Below the pieces are notes generated by a model. The model was given only the letters and a program-made list of their open reading frames with translations. It searched no databases and had not been told where the DNA came from. Below, one piece after another: positions 24,402 through 32,640 of a DNA stretch of 64,000 bases. Position 1 is the stretch's first letter. The number at the start of each line of letters is the position of its first letter. The translations under genes and the position numbers were made by a program. The DNA lies in contig OX638352.1 of assembly GCA_951813545.1 (NCBI GenBank), positions 3,922,835 to 3,986,834 of the forward strand, in the 5' to 3' direction. Origin of the DNA: an uncultured Poribacteria bacterium. Its GTDB lineage: Bacteria; Poribacteria; WGA-4E; WGA-3G.

Positions 24402-26939
24402 TTATTGCCCCAAAGCATTCGCCACAGCAACCAAATCTAAGATGTTCACCACGCCATCACCGTTGAGATCCGGGGCTGTTTTTCCAAAAGCGTTGGCGAC
24501 CATCACTAAATCCAAGATATTGACAACCCCATCGGCATTGACATCCACTGTAGGAGGGGTTTCTAACCCCGACTTCAGATAAATCTCTCCGTCTAAATCA
24601 GCGAGTTCGTGCCAGTATTTCTCCTGCCTCCCACTCGCGACACCAGAGACTTGCTCAGGAAACTGGATATTCTGTGCTTTTCCAGAACGGTTATAGACCG
24701 CCCAGCCGTTGATAAACTCACGGATAAACAAGCCTTCCCGATTTTGATAGAGTGCTGCTTTCTCACCGATGGGTTGACCGAGGTTTGCATCCCAAAACTC
24801 ATACCAATAATGGTCATGGTGATGATTATGTATTTCACCTCGATCATGTACTTGCTTATGCGTTATTTCAAAAACACGCCAATCATGCTCATGGTTGGGG
24901 AATCTGATGCCTGTAATGTAGAGCACATATCCATCGGAATGCGTCAGGCTCATCGTCGTGAAGACGCGCATCCAGCGTAGGTTAGTAGGACTGTCAGGTG
25001 CTTGGGATTTAACACCCCAACCTTCTAAACAATTTATCTGTGGTGAGCGTAAGTTTTCCTCTGCCCAAAGTAGCGTACTTTCGATCTCACGCAATCCTTG
25101 ATGTGTGTAACCACCATCATGATCACGAACTGTTTCCATGAAAAGTCCGTTGATGTAAGGCGCAGCCCGTGTCGGTTTGCTACGGTTTGGGTTCACGAGT
25201 ATCAGAAAATCATCGCCAACCGCGGCACGAATACGTTGAATAATCACCTGTCGAGCTTGCTGTTCTGCTGACAACCCGCGATATAGTTCACCGGTTTCAT
25301 AGTTTGCAAGAACAGCCCAATCTTCCCTCCACCAATCTATGAAAAGTCCATCGTATAATCCACATTTTGCGATCGCAGTTGCTTCTTGGACGATTATATC
25401 TTGGACTTCTGGATGTGTGAAGTCAAGTAAAAACCCCGGATAATCAGGTGCTGCTGGAATTCGATTACCTGTCGTATCTCTTATCCAATAGGGCGAGTCC
25501 TCGTCGTTGTATTCTTCTAAAAGAGCTTCGCGCATACGAACGCCACTGAGGGAAATCATATTAGGATTTAGAGCAAGCAAAGCATCACGTTCTGCTTGAG
25601 CATTCTTTAGGTAGCCTGCCAACTGACGACCTTGAGATGTTTCTTGCCAACTTAAAGAAAAAGTGGGAGTGAAATGCAAATCGTGATGTGCCACTCGCTC
25701 TTGGTATGAAAGCGTGGGACGATTTAATATATCATACCACGCACGAACAATGGACGGAAAATCCCGGTCTTCAAGGCGCTCCTCGATTGCGAGTCTGGGA
25801 AGTTCACAAAACTCATCATATTCAAGATGAATCAGGGAGAGTGCATCAAGCGGGCTATGATCTGTAATCCTGTTGTTCTGAATTCGTAATTCTTTGAGCA
25901 TCGTCAAATTTGCAAGGGGTGTAATGTCTTGAATCTGATTGTAATCAAGATGTAGGGATACGAGCTGTGTTAAATTGGACAGTGGCGAAAGGTCTGAGAT
26001 ATCGCAAGCTGGCATGTGAAGCGTTTTTAGCATAATTAGATTGGCTAACGGGGAGAGATCGGAGATGGGATTGCTCCAAATATATAAGGTTTCTAACTGA
26101 TTCAGTTTAGCGAGTGGACGTAAGTCTCGAATCTCATTCCCACCAAGGGTAAGCCAAGTCAAGTTCATGGCATGCTCTAATCCCGTCAAATCTGTTATCT
26201 GACTGTCAGCGGCTTCCAGTCCTGTCAATTGATGCATTAGCAACCGCGTGAGCGATATTTCACTCGGTAAACTAAGTGCTTCTCGCACAGCATGTCTCAA
26301 ATTCAGATCAGGTATCCTCACTACTACGGAAGCCAGTTCATGCAACATGCGAATATCAACATCAACGTGTGTCAGATTTAACCCAAGAAGTGGACTAAAG
26401 TCTCTGATGGCATTACCCTCAATCTGCAAGTCAGTCAAATTTTTTAGGCTCGCGAGCGGACTAACATCAACAATCTGATTGTGAATCAGCCACAAATCGG
26501 TAAGTTGTGTAAGATTTGCCAATGGTGTGATGTCTTCAATGCGATTGTAATGAAGATGAAGGCTCTTCAGCTGTATCAGGTTTGCAAGCGGACGAATGTC
26601 CGAAATCTCGCAGACTGCCATATTAAGCACTCTCAATAGAACAAGATTTGCAAGCGGTGAAAGGTCTGAGATTGGATTTTCTGCAAGCAACAACCAAGTC
26701 AAATTGGTTGCATGTTCCAGCCCTGTGAGACTTGTTATCTGACGATTCCCAGCCTCCAATGCCGTCAAGCGTTTGATCTCCAATTGTGTAAGCGGTATTT
26801 CATCTGGCAATTCGAGTGCCTCTCTTACCGCCTGACGCAAGTTCGGATCTGGTATCCACTCCTCTTGTGCTGATGCAATGCTGCACGCAATGCCAAGCAG
26901 AATAAAAATATACAGATGGTATCTAAAAATTTTTTTCAT
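24402..26939 (-). CDS. Secreted LRR - glycoside-hydrolase-like - dockerin protein
   Basis: 845 aa. Signal peptide (about 1-24), then two blocks of internalin-like leucine-rich repeats (about 30-205 and 210-375; NLTWLLLAENPISDLSPLANL-type units), each opened by the same PDLNLRHAVREAL-like cap, so the blocks arose by duplication. Residues about 385-790 resemble a barrel of putative glycoside hydrolases (GLYDGLFIDWWREDW, FLILVNPNRSKP, CLEGWGVKS), with a His-rich strip (HNHHHDHYW). The C-terminus has two calcium-loop dockerin repeats (DVNADGVVNILDLV, DLNGDGVVNILDLV). A palindromic repeat encodes the linker before the dockerin (24556-24570). ATG 26939 has GAGG 8 bp upstream, inside the end of the previous gene; a GTG at 26948 is the alternative. 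Confidence 0.85.
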   Translation of the reverse strand: MKKIFRYHLYIFILLGIACSIASAQEEWIPDPNLRQAVREALELPDEIPLTQLEIKRLTALEAGNRQITSLTGLEHATNLTWLLLAENPISDLSPLANLVLLRVLNMAVCEISDIRPLANLIQLKSLHLHYNRIEDITPLANLTQLTDLWLIHNQIVDVSPLASLKNLTDLQIEGNAIRDFSPLLGLNLTHVDVDIRMLHELASVVVRIPDLNLRHAVREALSLPSEISLTRLLMHQLTGLEAADSQITDLTGLEHAMNLTWLTLGGNEIRDLRPLAKLNQLETLYIWSNPISDLSPLANLIMLKTLHMPACDISDLSPLSNLTQLVSLHLDYNQIQDITPLANLTMLKELRIQNNRITDHSPLDALSLIHLEYDEFCELPRLAIEERLEDRDFPSIVRAWYDILNRPTLSYQERVAHHDLHFTPTFSLSWQETSQGRQLAGYLKNAQAERDALLALNPNMISLSGVRMREALLEEYNDEDSPYWIRDTTGNRIPAAPDYPGFLLDFTHPEVQDIIVQEATAIAKCGLYDGLFIDWWREDWAVLANYETGELYRGLSAEQQARQVIIQRIRAAVGDDFLILVNPNRSKPTRAAPYINGLFMETVRDHDGGYTHQGLREIESTLLWAEENLRSPQINCLEGWGVKSQAPDSPTNLRWMRVFTTMSLTHSDGYVLYITGIRFPNHEHDWRVFEITHKQVHDRGEIHNHHHDHYWYEFWDANLGQPIGEKAALYQNREGLFIREFINGWAVYNRSGKAQNIQFPEQVSGVASGRQEKYWHELADLDGEIYLKSGLETPPTVDVNADGVVNILDLVMVANAFGKTAPDLNGDGVVNILDLVAVANALGQ
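24556..24570. repeat. Palindromic repeat inside a coding region
   Basis: GGGGTTTCTAACCCC, flanked by TAGGA as in intergenic copies. It is read in frame on the minus strand as part of KSGLETPPT, the linker before the dockerin repeats. Confidence 0.7.
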
Positions 26940-26949
26940 AGTCCTCACC

Positions 26950-28077
26950 TCACGGAATCACAGCAACATAAACCTGCGAATGCCCTGATACATCTGACGT
27001 ATATACGACCGCGGTTTCGTCTGGACTGAAAGAGGGGTGTGGGTGCGTCCACTGCGGTCCGTAGACAGTGTCCACTTTCATCTCCATCCAACTCAGCGAT
27101 TTTTCTCGATCGCCTGCTTGCTGTGCGGCTGCCCAATCCTCGGCGAGTGCGTATCGAGATGTTTTCCATTGGCTTCCGCTGGACGAACTTTGCGGATAAC
27201 AAATAGGCGTATGTTCACCGGTTTCCACATTTACCAACCGTAGACCGATGTCAGGGTGGACAGTGTCGCACAACACCTTCGTTCCATCGCGGTTGCTGGC
27301 GATGTGCCACGCATTGAAATCGGCAATTGTTTGCATCTGCAAGGTTTCCAGAGACATCCGCCGAAGCGAGTATGGCCAATGCGTCACAATCAGTTCATCT
27401 AACGCGCCGAGAAAGGTTTCGTGGACAAGAAACTCGTTATTGTCGTGTTGATAGAGCGAAAGGTTTTCTGTGCCATCGCGCCGAATCGTCCACATCCGGG
27501 GTGCAGGGTCGCCGGAATAGGCGATGAGGTCAGGGTGTTTCGGATGGAACTGTGGATGGATAATCGTCTGGTCTGGAGACGTATAGATAACCTCGCCACC
27601 ACTGCCATCAGTAGCAGTCACAGTAATGTGCGATTTGTCGTCGCGTTTCATTGCTGTTACGATAAACTGCTCGTCTGCACTGACACTGCATTCGCCAAGA
27701 CCTCCACCTGAAAATTTTTCAAGCACGCGTTCCTCAAATGTATCAAGATGGATTGCCTTTATAGTGTCTGCTTGCGTGTAAAAGAGTTCGGTGCCGTCTT
27801 TGGAGATCACACCGGAGTAGCCGTGGATGTCGTCGGCATCCGTCAGTTGGATAATATCACCATTTGGGAATTCCAGTTTGAAAAAATTCGGTTTTCCTGA
27901 ACGGTAGGAGGTAAAGATGAGATGTTCTTGGTCAGGCGTGAACGAGGAGACCAAGAAGTAGAGGTTATGGTTAATAGAGGTATCATTTGTGAGTTGATAG
28001 ATATGCGAACCCGTTTGATCGTCTTGAAATTCACGTAGTTCTGAAGGATGAACGGACGCTTTGGCGTATTTTGGCAT
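26950..28077 (-). CDS. Beta-propeller protein, oligogalacturonate-lyase-like (PL22 type)
   Basis: 375 aa, without a signal peptide. WD40/TolB-like blades are visible (SSFTPDQEHLIFTSYRSGKPNFFKLEFPNGDIIQLT, GGEVIYTSPDQTIIHPQFHP, PSFSPDETAVVYTSDVSGHSQVYVAVIP). The overall length and the SxFTPD...LTD pattern fit cytosolic oligogalacturonate lyases, which cut short unsaturated pectin fragments, but TolB-like non-enzymatic propellers look similar. ATG 28077 follows GAGGA. The stop at 26950 is 10 bp before the start of the LRR/dockerin gene, so the two form an operon that may deal with one glycan. Confidence 0.7.
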   Translation of the reverse strand: MPKYAKASVHPSELREFQDDQTGSHIYQLTNDTSINHNLYFLVSSFTPDQEHLIFTSYRSGKPNFFKLEFPNGDIIQLTDADDIHGYSGVISKDGTELFYTQADTIKAIHLDTFEERVLEKFSGGGLGECSVSADEQFIVTAMKRDDKSHITVTATDGSGGEVIYTSPDQTIIHPQFHPKHPDLIAYSGDPAPRMWTIRRDGTENLSLYQHDNNEFLVHETFLGALDELIVTHWPYSLRRMSLETLQMQTIADFNAWHIASNRDGTKVLCDTVHPDIGLRLVNVETGEHTPICYPQSSSSGSQWKTSRYALAEDWAAAQQAGDREKSLSWMEMKVDTVYGPQWTHPHPSFSPDETAVVYTSDVSGHSQVYVAVIP

Positions 28078-28138
28078 AGTTGTTCCTCGTGAGTCTGTTT
28101 ATAGGGTAAGGATTATAACGTGAATTCGACTCCAACGC

Positions 28139-28289
28139 GTAGGTTGGGTTGAGCGGGAATCGCCTAAAAACGCATCCAGTTTGGAATGTTGGGTTTCGCT
28201 ATATCCATCTATCTGGAAGGGCATCTGGGAGCGGGATTCTCTGTGTAGACCAAATAGATCGTTGTTTCTGACCGCTCAACCCAACCTAC
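28139..28289. mobile_element. MITE-like element with 18-bp terminal inverted repeats
   Basis: GTAGGTTGGGTTGAGCGG (28139-28156) and its exact complement CCGCTCAACCCAACCTAC (28272-28289) frame 151 bp with no ORF. Inside is GTTGGGTTTCGCT, a partial extra copy of the arm. Outside, CGTGAATTCGAC (28119-28130) and GTCGAACTCACG (28309-28320) are a further imperfect inverted pair. Confidence 0.75.
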
Positions 28290-28330
28290 ATCTATTCCGA
28301 TTTTAGTGTCGAACTCACGTTCCTATAGAA

Positions 28331-29161
28331 TTAATTGAATAAATAGTCTAACAACTGCGTGCCTTCACGGAAATCGCGGATGATGATGTCTGCACCGGCG
28401 CGGATAAGGCGTTCTCGTTTGTCGGCGTTCATATTGTACATATTGTCCTCAACAGATGCAACACCGACAGCGATTGCTCCAACCGTTTTCGCGTTTTCGA
28501 TCTCCACGTACCCGTCTCCAACAATGAGCAATTCGCTTCCACTCAGTTGAAAATCTGTGATGATTTTCTGGATAACCATGGCTTTAGAGAACTTCTCGTA
28601 TTCCCGCAGTGCACCGAAAATCCCACCGTCGAAGTATTCCGCAACACCGAGGAGTGCTGCCTCATTTTTGACGAATTCAACGTCCGTTCCACTGGCAAGG
28701 TAGCAGTTTATTCCCATCTCACGCAGCGTTTGGAGAAATTCGAGGGACATCGGCACGCGAAGTGGGTCGGCGGGCAATGTTCCTGCTGCGAGTCCAGCAA
28801 TCCGTTCCTCAACAATGGGCAGCAATCGGCGGTTATATTCATCTTTGTACGCAAGCGGCTCTTTCGGTGTGCCACCACGTTTCTCAATTTCTTCGCTTAA
28901 CTGCATCATCTGATAGATCGTCTGTTTACCTGTCAGTCTATCCACAAATTCAACGACAATCGCCTCAAGTTGTGCTTCTGTCTCGGTGGTGTCCGTTTCC
29001 GTCTGAAGGCATTCAACCATCAGCGGGACCATCACATTCTGCCAGCCGTCTCGGATAAGCGAGATTGTCCCGTCGAAATCGAAGACAACATGACGAATGT
29101 TCCCGGCTTGAATCTCACGGTGGATCTCAATTGCGGTATTGTCCAAAAATAGATTTTCCAT
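28331..29161 (-). CDS. HAD-family hydrolase
   Basis: 276 aa. Motif I is VVFDFDGTISL (nucleophile Asp and its +2 Asp), motif II YLASGTD, and motif IV SELLIVGDGYVEIENAK; a helical cap lies between motif I and II. The layout resembles phosphoglycolate phosphatase-type sugar-phosphate phosphatases, but the substrate cannot be inferred. ATG 29161 is preceded by AGGAT. There is no operon partner on this strand. Confidence 0.85.
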   Translation of the reverse strand: MENLFLDNTAIEIHREIQAGNIRHVVFDFDGTISLIRDGWQNVMVPLMVECLQTETDTTETEAQLEAIVVEFVDRLTGKQTIYQMMQLSEEIEKRGGTPKEPLAYKDEYNRRLLPIVEERIAGLAAGTLPADPLRVPMSLEFLQTLREMGINCYLASGTDVEFVKNEAALLGVAEYFDGGIFGALREYEKFSKAMVIQKIITDFQLSGSELLIVGDGYVEIENAKTVGAIAVGVASVEDNMYNMNADKRERLIRAGADIIIRDFREGTQLLDYLFN

Positions 29162-29442
29162 AGTTATCCTGAAATTGGCTATCGGCTTTCAGTCGTCGGC
29201 AAAGAAATATTATGGCAGTTACGCAAATCGCACCTGCCACACACTGACTGCTGACCACTGATAAACACTAAAAAGGTGTTGAACCCTCTATTCTTTTGTG
29301 ATAGTATAATGGTATTGCGATAGTTAAGCAAATCTTTTCCCTGATACTTGCAGGCTCCAACTTGCTATAAAAAACAGGGTTTGCGCAAAATCAACGAATT
29401 AGGTCTATCGTGGCGCGATCGGTGCGGTTAGGAAACCGCACC
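29162..29442. other. Spacer between HAD gene and insertion element
   Basis: No gene. It holds the TATCGGCTTTCAGTCGTCGGC-type repeat (29170-29200), a CTGACTGCTGACCACTGATA stretch, an AT-rich part with TTGAAC (29279) and TAGTATAAT (near 29302) that could be a weak promoter, and a palindrome at 29421-29442. Confidence 0.5.
29421..29442. repeat. Left copy of palindrome flanking the IS
   Basis: A 22-bp near-perfect palindrome: GGTGCGGTT, AGGA, AACCGCACC. An identical copy in the same orientation stands at the other end of the IS (30910-30931). Confidence 0.85.
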
Positions 29443-29492
29443 ATAGGTGTCAATTTAGGGAAAATAAGTATGTTTTTCTTGTAAGAAAAAAG

Positions 29493-29521
29493 GTGTAAAT
29501 CGGAAATACCTCTTGTATAAT
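29493..29521 (+). promoter_or_regulatory. Transposase promoter
   Basis: TATAAT at 29516-29521 with a weak GTGTAA at 29493-29498 (17-bp spacing). Its start point falls after the left arm of the translation-blocking hairpin. Confidence 0.55.
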
Positions 29522-29563
29522 GTAGAAAAGAAAGTAGTGGTTATTTCTACAAAAAAGAGGTAT
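29506..29563 (+). promoter_or_regulatory. Hairpin that can mask the transposase ribosome-binding site
   Basis: ATACCTCTT (29506-29514) is complementary to AAGAGGTAT (29555-29563), which contains the AGAGG Shine-Dalgarno of the transposase (ATG 29569). Transcripts from outside would form the stem; transcripts from the internal promoter would lack the left arm. A second small hairpin, GTAGAAA/TTTCTAC, lies between them. Confidence 0.6.
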
Positions 29564-29568
29564 CTCCA

Positions 29569-30897
29569 ATGTCCATTTTACAACAAGTGCCAGATAAAAT
29601 GCAAACGATCCTTGAAACCGTTGCAGATGAAGTCGCTGTCACTACAGGGTTCGTCAAGAGAAAGCGAAAACTTACCGGGAGTGCGCTGGCGCAAATCCTC
29701 GTCCTCGGTTGGTTGGAAAACCCAGAGGCGAGTTATCAGCAACTTACTGAAACCGCTGCGACGCTCGGCATACAAGTCAGCCGACAAGCACTTGAACAAC
29801 GTCTGACCCCTGAAACTGCTAAAATGTTGAAACTCACACTTGACGCTGCGATTACAGAAATGCTTGAAGTTGCCGGTCGGCGAGAAGCCCTGCCTTTACT
29901 TCAGCAGTTTAGTGGTGTCTACATTCAAGATAGCACGTGGATCACACTCCCCGATGAACTCCACGAGACGTGGAAGGGCCAACCGAAAAAGAATCATCGG
30001 CAGAAAGCCGCTTTGAAACTTCATCTCTGCTTTGATATCCTTACGGGGAGGTTTCACGACTTCCAACTGACTAATGGCATGACGGCTGACAGCACCGCCG
30101 CAAAAGCAGCCGATCCACTGCCACAACGGAGTTTACGACTCGCAGACTTAGCATATTTTTCGCTCGATGAACTTGAAAAACTCACTGAAAACGACGTCTA
30201 CTGGATTTCGCGTTTGAAAGCCAACTCTTACCTCGCTGATGAAAACGGTGAACGCATTGATTTAGGAAAGATGCTCAAAGCAGAAGTAGAAAACACCTAC
30301 ATCCGTAAGACGCTACGGATCGGCAAAAGAAAGCAACTCCGTGTTTACCTCATCGCCGAGAAACTTTCTGAAGCAGAAACGAATAAACGCCGACGCTCCA
30401 TCCGATACCGTGCCAAACGTAAAGCCCAAACACCGTCAAAAGCACTCTTACGGCTCGCTGGATACAACCTCTATATCACCAATACCGAAGAACATCAACT
30501 CACACCGAAACAGGTCTGTGCCATTGTCGGTATCCGTTGGCAGGTTGAACTGATGTATAAGTGTTTCAAAAGTATCGGAAAACTTCATGTTTCTCGAAGT
30601 CAAAAACCGTATCGTATGCTATCTGAAATCTATGCGAAACTTATTGCCCTTCTGATCCAACATGCCGTCATGTTAGTCGCGGGATACCGACACATACAAC
30701 AGAGTTTCATCAAAACAGCGAAGCATATCGCAGGTTATGCCAGACTCCTCACCTTGAGTTTTCATCGCTCAAAAACAGCACTTCGTGAAACCTTGAAAAC
30801 CATAAGGTGTTCATTTGAAAATGGAGGCACTTTCCAGAGAAGCACTGGAAAAAACACAACCTTTTGGAAACTCAAAGAGGCTACCGAAAATCCCTAA
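29569..30897 (+). CDS. IS4-family transposase
   Basis: 442 aa DDE transposase. Catalytic Asp in YIQDSTWITLP, second Asp in LRLADLAYFSLDEL, and the C-terminal signature IRWQVELMYKCFKS with the R-x3-E-x6-K spacing of IS4 elements. Full length with no break, so probably active. AGAGG lies 8 bp before the ATG. The stop lies inside the right inverted repeat. Confidence 0.93.
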   Translation: MSILQQVPDKMQTILETVADEVAVTTGFVKRKRKLTGSALAQILVLGWLENPEASYQQLTETAATLGIQVSRQALEQRLTPETAKMLKLTLDAAITEMLEVAGRREALPLLQQFSGVYIQDSTWITLPDELHETWKGQPKKNHRQKAALKLHLCFDILTGRFHDFQLTNGMTADSTAAKAADPLPQRSLRLADLAYFSLDELEKLTENDVYWISRLKANSYLADENGERIDLGKMLKAEVENTYIRKTLRIGKRKQLRVYLIAEKLSEAETNKRRRSIRYRAKRKAQTPSKALLRLAGYNLYITNTEEHQLTPKQVCAIVGIRWQVELMYKCFKSIGKLHVSRSQKPYRMLSEIYAKLIALLIQHAVMLVAGYRHIQQSFIKTAKHIAGYARLLTLSFHRSKTALRETLKTIRCSFENGGTFQRSTGKNTTFWKLKEATENP

Positions 30898-30909
30898 ATT
30901 GACACCTAT

Positions 30910-30931
30910 GGTGCGGTTAGGAAACCGCACC
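30910..30931. repeat. Right copy of palindrome flanking the IS
   Basis: Identical to 29421-29442 over all 22 bp and in the same orientation. Confidence 0.85.
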
Positions 30932-30980
30932 TACAAGGGAAGTGTGTAAGTTCTAAAAAATTACAGCAGGAACACAACCG

Positions 30981-31856
30981 GTGAACGAAAAAGAGATACT
31001 CAAAAAAATCCAACGCATCGAAATATTTACCAATCGTCTCGTTAACACCGTCTTTGCTGGGGAGTATGAAAGTGTTTTCAAAGGACAAGGGATCACCTTC
31101 GATGAAGTCCGCGAATATCAGGTAGGCGATGAAATCCGCACGATCGATTGGAATGTCACCGCACGGATGGGGCAGGCTTACATCAAAAAATACGTAGAAG
31201 AACGCGAACTCGTGATGATGTTGGTTGTAGATATGAGTGCCTCAACCAGTTTCGGGAGTATCGCTGAGACGAAGGCAGAAATTGCCGCAGAAATTGCCGC
31301 ACTCCTCGCCTTTTCTGCCATCAAAAACAACGACAAAGTCGGACTTATCTGCTTTACGGATACCGTTGAACACTTCGTCCCACCACGGAAAGGGAAACGG
31401 CACGTCTTACGCGTCGTTCGGGATATCCTCCATTTTCAACCGAAGCAGTCGGGAACAAACATTGAAACGGCGTTGGCGTTCGTGGATCGCGTGCTCAAAC
31501 CGCACAGCGTTGTGTTTCTCATCTCAGATTTCAAGGATGCGGGGTATGAAAAGCAGTTACGCTTGAGCAGCAAGCGACATTCGCTTATCACCATCACCTT
31601 ACAGGACAGGCGTGAGGTGGAGTTGCCGGATGTTGGACTCATCGAATTGGAGGATGCTGAGAGCGGAGAGAGGATCGTTGTGGATACACGTTCCGAGGAA
31701 GCGCGACGGTTGTATACCGAACTTAATCAGCGTGCCGATGCGGAACGCCGACAGGTTTTTCGGGCAAGTCAGGTTGATTCTATTCACATCAGAACAGATG
31801 AGTCGTATGTGAAACCGCTTATCCGATTTTTCCGTCAACGTGCCGCGCGAGGTTGA
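30981..31856 (+). CDS. DUF58-domain protein
   Basis: 291 aa. The signature GQGITFDEVREYQVGDEIRTIDWNVTAR and a von Willebrand A-like domain with the MIDAS motif DMSAS identify the family. DUF58 proteins usually sit beside MoxR AAA+ ATPases that help assemble or activate enzymes, but no MoxR gene is here. No membrane segments. GTG 30981 is the start; AGGA lies about 10 bp before. The IS sits just upstream, so it may have separated this gene from a former partner or promoter. Confidence 0.88.
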   Translation: MNEKEILKKIQRIEIFTNRLVNTVFAGEYESVFKGQGITFDEVREYQVGDEIRTIDWNVTARMGQAYIKKYVEERELVMMLVVDMSASTSFGSIAETKAEIAAEIAALLAFSAIKNNDKVGLICFTDTVEHFVPPRKGKRHVLRVVRDILHFQPKQSGTNIETALAFVDRVLKPHSVVFLISDFKDAGYEKQLRLSSKRHSLITITLQDRREVELPDVGLIELEDAESGERIVVDTRSEEARRLYTELNQRADAERRQVFRASQVDSIHIRTDESYVKPLIRFFRQRAARG

Positions 31857-31869
31857 AGTCCGTGAAATT

Positions 31870-32640
31870 ATGAGTAGATTAGAGGTACGGAATTTAACAC
31901 AAACCTTTGCTCAGAAGGACACCCGATTGCAGGTGCTGGACGATTTAAACTTCGCCGTTGATGAAGGACAGTTTGTCGCATTATTGGGTCCTTCTGGCTG
32001 TGGTAAAAGCACGCTTTTTAATATCATATCTGGGCTGACTGTGCCGGATACTGGAGAGATTTATCTCAACGGCAGACGTATCTATGGTAACACCGGCGAT
32101 TTCGCCTACATGCAACAGAAGGATTTGCTTTTACCGTGGCGAACGGTTCTCAAGAACGTACTCATCGGTCCAGAGATTCACAAGGAATCACTTGATACTG
32201 CAAAGGTAGAGGCGCAGGAACGCTTGGCGCAGCTCGGATTAAGCGGTTTTGAAAGTAGTTACCCGATGCAACTGTCGGGAGGGATGCGGCAACGCGTCGC
32301 GCTTGTCCGGACGCTCCTTTTCCGCAAGGATGTTTTACTTTTAGATGAACCTTTCGGTGCGCTGGATGCAATGACACGCACTGTCATGCAGTCGATTTTG
32401 CTCGACATCTGGGCAGAAGAGCGACAAACCGTGTTGCTTATCACCCACGATGTTGAGGAAGCACTCCTCCTCGCGGATAAAATCCATGTCCTGACAGCCA
32501 GACCCGCAACACTCAAAGCAGAAATTCCTGTTTCCTTGCCCCGTCCCCGTAGCATCACGGATGCTTCGCTCATTCGCCTGAAAAGTGAACTCTTAGCGTT
32601 ATTGCAAGTCGAGATGTCACGGGTTTTCGATGCGGACTAA
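31870..32640 (+). CDS. ABC transporter ATPase, nitrate/sulfonate/taurine type
   Basis: 256 aa. Walker A GPSGCGKST, Q-loop MQQKDLLLPWRTVLKN, signature LSGGMRQR, Walker B VLLLDEPFGALD and H-loop LLITHD are all intact. The LPWRT after the Q-loop and the C-terminal LPRPR are typical of importers of sulfonates, nitrate or pyrimidine precursors. ATG 31870 gives the family N-terminus (SRLEVRNLTQTF); a GTG at 31840 is possible. Permease and binding-protein genes are absent. It follows the DUF58 gene by 13 bp and overlaps the convergent gene by 4 bp. Confidence 0.88.
   Translation: MSRLEVRNLTQTFAQKDTRLQVLDDLNFAVDEGQFVALLGPSGCGKSTLFNIISGLTVPDTGEIYLNGRRIYGNTGDFAYMQQKDLLLPWRTVLKNVLIGPEIHKESLDTAKVEAQERLAQLGLSGFESSYPMQLSGGMRQRVALVRTLLFRKDVLLLDEPFGALDAMTRTVMQSILLDIWAEERQTVLLITHDVEEALLLADKIHVLTARPATLKAEIPVSLPRPRSITDASLIRLKSELLALLQVEMSRVFDAD

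Larger units (their letters stand above)
29443..30909 (+). mobile_element. IS4-family insertion sequence
   Basis: 1467 bp, bounded by perfect 19-bp inverted repeats, ATAGGTGTCAATTTAGGGA at the left (29443-29461) and its complement at the right (30891-30909). It holds one intact transposase. The same 22-bp palindrome lies outside each end, either as an unusually long target duplication or because the element inserted next to one. Confidence 0.9.

Noticed and set aside
29279..29310. Strong promoter upstream of the IS
   Set aside because: TTGAAC and TAGTAT/TATAAT have either 17-bp spacing with a poor -10 or 20-bp spacing with a good one; too weak to list as a feature.
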